Of a stretch of DNA of 64,000 nucleotides, positions 58,966 through 64,000 are shown one piece after another (the stretch's first letter is position 1; every line of letters starts with the position of its first letter). The notes under the pieces were generated by a model that had not been told where the DNA came from, did not search any database, and saw only the letters and a program-made list of their open reading frames with translations. Source of the DNA: Talpa occidentalis (Eukaryota > Chordata > Mammalia > Eulipotyphla > Talpidae); the NCBI RefSeq assembly GCF_014898055.3, contig NW_023601212.1, positions 47,604,329 to 47,668,328 of the forward strand. The letters run 5' to 3'. The position numbers and the translations under genes were made by a program.

Positions 58966-60532
58966 GATACCTGTTTTCCACTGCTAAAACTGAAGCACCA
59001 CTGTGAGCAACAGGAGAGGGAGAGGAGCCCGAGACGGAGCGAGCGCCCACGCTGGCCCTCGGCGAGGAGAAGGAGTCGGGAGCGCGGCGGGTGGGCCCGC
59101 GGAGCCGCCGTGCCGTCAGCCGCTCAGGAGGCCACGCTCGCGTCCACACCTGGGCCTGCGACCGGGGCGGAGGGAGGAAGACCCTCGTCTCAGAGTAGCC
59201 CTTTCCTCTGTTCTTTTTCTTTCTTTTTCTCTTTTATTGAAAGGGGACTACGTTTTAGCAGGAAAAACTTCACGTTTCTGTGCTGAGCAGGCTCCTTGCA
59301 GGCGGCTGTGCCGGGCAGCCCGGGAAGTGCGAGTTCTGTCCATGCAGCTGAAACTGCCGTGGCCTTGCTGCCTGTGTTCTAAGAGGGTTTTCATTTAAAG
59401 AAAATAACGGTGTTTGGGGTTTTTGTTTTGTTTGTTTTTCTTTTCTTTCTTTTTTTTTTTTTTTTAAGATTCTTTCAAAGGAGTACTGAAAATATACTTT
59501 CCTGAGTTTGTCTCTCAAATCTTAGTGGTGGACCTGGGAGATGGAAGAGGCTTCCAGAAATGAAGTTTAAACACGCCATCACAGCCTGAGATTAGGATCA
59601 ACACGTGTGAGGCGATCTGAGGAGGATTTTAGTTTGTTTTAGCTTCCAGCATCTTCTCCCTGTGTATCAGGGCGCTGAGGGAGCCCGCTCCGGCAGTGGC
59701 TTCAGGCCTCCACTGGACTCTGCGAAGCAACGTGCTTCCTACGCGCGGTGGACTCAGCCCCAGGAGGGCCCAGGCAGGACTGGCTGTGAGGCCAGAGGGC
59801 AGGAGGCCAGTTCTCCAGGGTCCTTTCCAAGGATTTGGCAGAGAGCAGCCACCAAGAGGGCTGTCCCTGGGGAGGTGCCACAGTTTGGTGGTCACCAGAT
59901 ACCCAGAGAGCCCTCCACTCCTTGTTCACCCTGCCCCCCAAGTTTGGACCCCTCTGCCTGCGGACTGGACACAACTTTCATGAGGGGGATGGTTGCTGGT
60001 TTTTTGAGGAAAAGAAATGTTTCTGGAATGAGATGCTTCTGTGCAGGAGGAGCTTGTAATTGGTCACACCAGCTGGGCCCGGGCATCTGGGGGTCTGGTT
60101 CTGGTGGCTACACCATGCTTTTTTCTCCTTGACGACCACCTGGTTGGGACAGTGACCCTGCAGCCCCCCTCCCCTTGTGGCTGACACTGTCCCTTATCCC
60201 AAAACCTTCAAAGCCCAGCTTGTACCTGGGCAGGTGGGACACAGCCACCTTCCTTCTGGCCAGGATATTCCATCGCTGTAGGGCTGTGGCAGTTTGGTAG
60301 GCTGCATAGAGGCACAGAGTGTGGTTTCTGCTATGACACTTGTGCCATGCACCCGGGGGCGCTGCCTGTGCCCCTGCCCTGTTCCTTGGAATGCTTTGCC
60401 TCGCCTTGTGCCGATTGCCTGTCCACCTTCCTAGCAGCGGGTACTCTTTTTAAGTTTCTGGACCGAGGAGCATCTGTACCAAGGCAATGTAACTTGACTT
60501 TTGGTCAATTTGTTTTAAGCTCTTTTGTCACC

Positions 60533-60549
60533 AATAAAATCTTAATAAA
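60533..60549 (+). terminator. UPF1: Distal polyadenylation signals of UPF1
   Basis: Two AATAAA hexamers at 60,533-60,538 and 60,544-60,549, followed by CAGCTCTTGCATTCACACTGGGG. Cleavage is expected near 60,560-60,570. This is the likely main end of the UPF1 transcript. Confidence 0.85.
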
Positions 60550-60850
60550 CAGCTCTTGCATTCACACTGGGGCTGGATAAATGACAGGAGGGGGCCGGGT
60601 TGCAGGGTGCGGGACTTGGGAGTCACTTGGAAAACAGCCATGAGTCAAAGAGGTGGTGGGTGTCAGGTGGGAACAGCGCCTAAAGTCCCCTGTGTTGGGT
60701 ATGGGGAGATCTGGAGGTGGGCTCTAGGAACTCAACCCTGGCGGGGTGGACAGGGTGTCACTTGGAGAGCTGGCAGCCCGTGGTGGAGACAGCCCCTTCC
60801 TCCACCCACACCCAGGTGACGAGATCAAGGAGGCTAGACGGACCAGGGTG

Positions 60851-60856
60851 TTTATT
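60851..60856 (-). terminator. GDF1: Polyadenylation signal of the CERS1-GDF1 transcript
   Basis: On the minus strand an AATAAA lies 22 nt after the GDF1 stop codon (TTTATT on the plus strand), so the GDF1 3' UTR is very short. The 3' end is expected near 60,830, facing the UPF1 3' end near 60,565. Confidence 0.85.
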
Positions 60857-60877
60857 GTGGGTCTGACCCTTGCCAGC

Positions 60878-62529
60878 TCAGCGGCAGCCGCACTCATCCA
60901 CCACCATGTCTTCGTAGTGCCGGAGCACCACGTTGTCGCTGTTGTCGAAGAAGAGCACGGAGATGGGTGACAGGCGTGCGGGCACGCAGCAGGGCAGGTC
61001 ATGGGCCCCCGGAGCAGCCGCGTGCATAAGGGCGCGCAGCACGGCATGGTTGAGCGGGGGCGGCCCATCGGGCCCGGGCAGCACCGCTGGCAGTGTGCAC
61101 TGGCCCTGGCAGTAGTTGGCCAGGAAGCCGCGCGGCGCGATGACCCAGCGGTGCCAACCCACCTCGCGGAAGCTCACATAGAGCCGTCTAGCGCGACACA
61201 CGCCCCCGGGGCCACCGCCCACCGCGGGCTCGGCCTGGCGCCGCGGCCGAGCCAGCGGATGGCACAGGCGGGGATCCAGGGTCACCAGCAGCAGCGAGGC
61301 CTCAGCTAGGCGCGCGCAGGCGGCAGGGGTCCGGGGCTGCAGCGCCAGCGTTAGGCGGAGGCTGCTCGGCGCCGAGGCGTTGAGGGCCCAGGCGGCGCCC
61401 AGCAACTCGGTGCGCACAGGTGGCCCCAGCGCGTCCACCGCCTGACGGAGCAAGACCGGCCGGGGGCCCGCGCCCGCCGCCTCGCCCGCCCGCGCCACGC
61501 TCAATTCCCAGCCGCCCGCCACCTCGGTGTCCGCCGCTGCGAAGCGCAGTTCCAGGCGCGCCCGGCTAGCGCGCTCGGCGGGTTCCACAGCCGACAGGTC
61601 GAAGATGACGGTCCATTCGGGGCACTGCCCCGCGGCCGGGGAGAGTTCGGGGGGCCGAGCGGCCGCACCTGGGGAGGCAGGGAAAGACTCGGCTCGCGCG
61701 GCATCCCACACGGGGGCTGCGTTTGGACGCCAGAGGATGTCCGTTGGGGACAGGAGTCGGGGGTGAGGGAAGGGGGTGCACCATCTGTTAGGAGGCGTCA
61801 AATGGTGTGAAGCGACCGAGGTGAGAGATGGGGCGGGGGTAGGCGGTCGCTCGCGAAGAGGCCCTTGCCCAGAAAGGCTGGGGACATGCAAGAGGGGAAG
61901 GGGTGAGCGAGCACCTGGGGCCCGTGGGGAAGGATGCCGGGGGCGGAGTGGGATCTGCAGGAAGGCATCAAATGGTGTGAATTGGTGGGGGCTGGGGGTT
62001 GGGGGCAGGGTTTCGGCAGCAAGCACGGGGGCTGCCTTCTCAGGATTACTCGGGGTTCTGCAGGTGTCCGCCGCGAGCAGCGAGTTTGGAGTGGAGACCC
62101 AGGTTGCACACGCACTGGCCCGGGTGCGCTGGGGCCCCTGGAGCAGCTCGGGTCTGTCCCACGCAGCGCCCAACGGGGTCTCGACCTCCGGCATCCACAA
62201 CCCAACTCACCTCGGTCCGGGACGTGGCGCACGATGTTTCCGGCGACCCCCAGCTCTTCCACGTGGCAGGGTCGGAGGGTGGCCCCCGGGGAGGTCCGCC
62301 GCAGGCTCACCCTGGCCTCCTGAGGGTCCCGGCGGCGAAACAGGCGCCACATGACGGGAGGTACCGGCCGGGGCTTGGGGGCACCTCGGGGTGTGTCGCG
62401 CAGCCCGAGAGCCTGGAGCAGGGCGGCGGCGGGTCCGGGGGGCGCCGGGGCGAGGGCCGGGGGCGCCAATGGCAGCAGCAGGGCCAGGAGGAGGAGGACG
62501 CGTCGGCCGACGCGGCCAGGCGCGGGCAT
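60878..62529 (-). CDS. GDF1: GDF1, TGF-beta-family ligand (two coding exons)
   Basis: Secreted growth/differentiation factor that acts with NODAL in left-right axis and heart patterning. Exon 1 is 62529-62211 and exon 2 is 61668-60878 (stop TGA 60880-60878); 1,110 nt, 369 residues, against 372 in human. The intron (62210-61669, 542 nt) has donor GAG|GTGAGT and acceptor CCCCAG|GTGCGG. Exon 1 encodes a signal peptide (hydrophobic core [13 protein letters not shown]) and the start of the prodomain ([15 protein letters not shown]). Exon 2 encodes the rest of the prodomain, an RPRR furin-type site, and the mature cystine-knot domain: [34 protein letters not shown] and terminal ECGCR. All expected knot cysteines are seen. 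GC-rich coding region; downstream cistron of the CERS1 mRNA. Confidence 0.95.
61669..62210 (-). other. GDF1: GDF1 intron
   Basis: 542 nt. It contains TCAAATGGTGTGAA twice (61,798-61,811 and 61,968-61,981) within an imperfect direct repeat of about 34 bp. The frame of exon 2 stays open back through most of it, but 542 is not a multiple of three, so retention would not join the exons in frame. Confidence 0.85.
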
Positions 62530-62786
62530 CTTCCTCTCGGGAGGCGGCCGGAGGAGTGCGGGAGCGCCGCGGGGGCCCCTCGCGCCGGGGGCCGGGGGCG
62601 GGGCCGGGGCCGGAGGGTCAGGTTCCCGGGGCGGGGCCTGGGGGGAGGTGACAGGGAAAGGTCAGAGCCCGCGAGGGACGGAGGTGGCCTGGGCCGGGCT
62701 CCCGGGTCGAGAAGATCTTGGCCGGCGCCCCCGGGGGTGTCGTGGTTGATCCGGGACTCAGGGGGGCGGGGCTGGGGGCGATGGGT
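62530..62786 (-). other. CERS1-GDF1 intercistronic spacer
   Basis: 257 nt of very GC-rich sequence between the CERS1 stop codon and the GDF1 ATG. I checked the whole spacer and it has no ATG on the minus strand, so the GDF1 start is the first AUG after the CERS1 stop. No splice acceptor is needed to join them: both sit in one exon. Confidence 0.8.
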
Positions 62787-62829
62787 TCAAAAGAGCTTGT
62801 CCTTCACCAGCCCGTTCCTCGGCGGTTTC
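62787..62829 (-). CDS. CERS1: CERS1 last coding exon (C terminus only; gene runs off the window)
   Basis: Ceramide synthase 1 makes C18-acyl ceramide in the ER membrane. Only its end is here: acceptor CCTGCAG at 62,830, then codons completing an E/K and reading KPPRNGLVKDKLF and TGA (62789-62787). The human protein is known to end in nearly the same peptide, with KDKRF. The rest (TLC catalytic domain, homeobox-like region) lies beyond 64,000. Position just upstream of GDF1 on the same strand is the known bicistronic arrangement and supports the call. Confidence 0.87.
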
Positions 62830-62831
62830 CT

Positions 62832-63380
62832 GCAGGCCAGAGCGGGGCCCAGTGAGGCATGGGGGTGTGTCCTCCCCCGACACCGCTTGCCCTCCCCATC
62901 TCCTCCCAGCCGGGCGCCTGCCTCGCCTCGCCCTTTCCTCCTCCATTTTCCCGCTCCTACCCTAACATCCTGCTGACCACTGGAGGACACAGCGTCCCTG
63001 CTTCTCCCCTCCCCCCTTTCTTGCTCCCTTGGACCACCCGCGGCTGCTGGAAGGCCGCAGGGCCCACCAACCCACACCTGACTAGCCCCTGGGTAAAGAG
63101 GCCCTTTATCCTCCTCCTCTGGCCAGAGCCCCTGCCACCAGGACCGCCCGCCGGGACTGCTTAGTCCTTGCTCCAGTGGCCTGGACCAGCTCACGGGGCA
63201 ACCAGGAAAGGCCCTGAGTCTCTGACCACTGTCCTCTGTCCTGTCACATCTGCTATGGCGCCTGCTTTCCCTCCCCTTGTTCTTAAAACAAGGTATGCAG
63301 TGTTTTAAATCTCTTATCAATACATTAAGTGTCCAGTTTAAGATCCCAGAGAAAGGTTCCCAACTTTTAAACAATGTGCC
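62832..63380 (-). other. Part of the last CERS1 intron; no gene seen
   Basis: GC-rich then C/T-rich unique DNA upstream (minus strand) of the CERS1 terminal exon. I see no further CERS1 exon and no recognisable repeat here. Confidence 0.6.
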
Positions 63381-63660
63381 AGGGGCCTCCCTGGTGGCAC
63401 AAGGGGTTAAGCACAGCACTATGAAGCTATTCACAGCCTCTGCAGCACAAGTTTGATCCCCCAGCTGGCCAGGGAGCTACCCACATGGTGCAACGGACCC
63501 CTCCTGGCTCCCCCGCTGCTCCCCTCAGCAGTGTATTTCAGTCAGTCTGCCTGCTCTGTTCCCCACTCTGTCTCTGGTGAATCCTCTCACCCTATGTACC
63601 TCTGGCCTGTACCCCAGTTCTTGCATGCATAAATAAATCTTTAAAAATAAATAAAAAGTA
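63381..63660 (+). repeat. tRNA-derived SINE, older subfamily
   Basis: Full copy, head GGGGCCTCCCTGGTGGCACAAGGGG to an AAATAAATCTTT/A-rich tail. Flanked by an 11-bp near-perfect target duplication AA(C/T)AATGTGCC at 63,370-63,380 and 63,661-63,671. It lies in the CERS1 intron. Confidence 0.9.
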
Positions 63661-63671
63661 AATAATGTGCC

Positions 63672-64000
63672 CGGTTTAGGTATTCCAAACTTCTCTAAAG
63701 ATGTCTCCTGCACTTCATGTTTCCGAAAAAAAAAAAACCCACTCCCTCACTGGCGATCGCTCCACATATGCACGACCGCTCTCCACAAATTCCATCATTG
63801 CTGCATGAATTAGTGACACTCTGTTTCCCAGATGGGACTGGACCCGGGCGCCAGGGGTCTGCCCAGGCCCATGAGACTGGACGGACAGGGCTTTTTTCTG
63901 TCCTGTCCTGGCTGCCTTTGCCAACATTGGTGCAGAGTCCCATCCTGTTTAATGGGCCCCTGTGGTGCCTAGACACATGTCACTGCAACCCCACTGTCAT
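63672..64000. other. CERS1 intronic sequence, no gene seen
   Basis: Unique-looking sequence with one A12 run near 63,727. No exon of CERS1 could be recognised. Confidence 0.5.

Larger units (their letters stand above)
58889..60565 (+). other. UPF1: UPF1 terminal 3'-UTR exon
   Basis: About 1.7 kb of non-coding exon after the last acceptor. The first 60 nt are followed by a cluster of AATAAA-type hexamers, then a GC-rich stretch (59,000-59,200), a pyrimidine/T-rich run (59,430-59,465) and unique sequence to a paired distal polyadenylation signal. Short open frames here have no recognisable product. Confidence 0.8.

Noticed and set aside
60878..62200. 440-codon single-exon GDF1 reading
   Set aside because: Only the part from 61,668 downward matches GDF1; the rest is intron that happens to be open. 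The signal peptide and first prodomain segment are in the upstream exon (62,211-62,529) and join in phase through good splice sites.

Overview
The window is mammalian nuclear DNA: spliced genes with GT-AG introns, a CpG-island promoter, AATAAA polyadenylation signals, LINE-1 fragments of several ages, and a very abundant tRNA-derived SINE. Gene content and order match the segment that in human lies at 19p13.11 (UPF1 followed tail-to-tail by the CERS1/GDF1 locus). There are no Alu, B1/B2 or carnivore-type SINEs. The SINE (head GGGCCTCCCTGGTGG, tail CTTGTATGCATAAATAAATAAATCTT plus poly-A) and the L1 3' ends suggest a laurasiatherian, possibly a bat; that identification is an inference and uncertain.

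Layout. 1-30,900: gene-free, repeat-packed intergenic DNA with about 22 SINE copies, many in or next to old antisense L1, a U6/L1 chimera near 13,257, an MMTV-like betaretroviral env-plus-3'LTR remnant (about 21,764-23,574), an ERV-L-type pol remnant on the minus strand (23,575-26,540) and a solo LTR (23,819-24,304) inside it. 30,930-31,720: CpG island and UPF1 first exon. 31,453-60,565: the complete UPF1 gene on the plus strand, 24 exons, of which 23 are coding. The coding sequence sums to 3,360 nt (1,119 residues), or 1,130 residues with the long exon 7. 60,830-62,529: GDF1 on the minus strand, two coding exons, 369 residues. 62,787-62,829: last coding exon of CERS1 on the minus strand, ending 257 nt before the GDF1 start codon, which is the known bicistronic CERS1-GDF1 arrangement. 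The rest of CERS1 is beyond the right edge.

Function. UPF1 is the ATP-dependent RNA helicase at the centre of nonsense-mediated mRNA decay. CERS1 makes C18 ceramides and GDF1 is a TGF-beta-family ligand for left-right patterning. UPF1 and GDF1/CERS1 converge with 3' ends about 270-290 bp apart. The most informative details in UPF1 are a U12-type intron (47,030-48,003), an alternative 5' splice site in exon 7 adding an 11-residue loop, and a GC-AG intron three bases after the stop codon. I found no unknown multi-gene system; the novelty candidates are splice-site, retroviral and retroposon structures.
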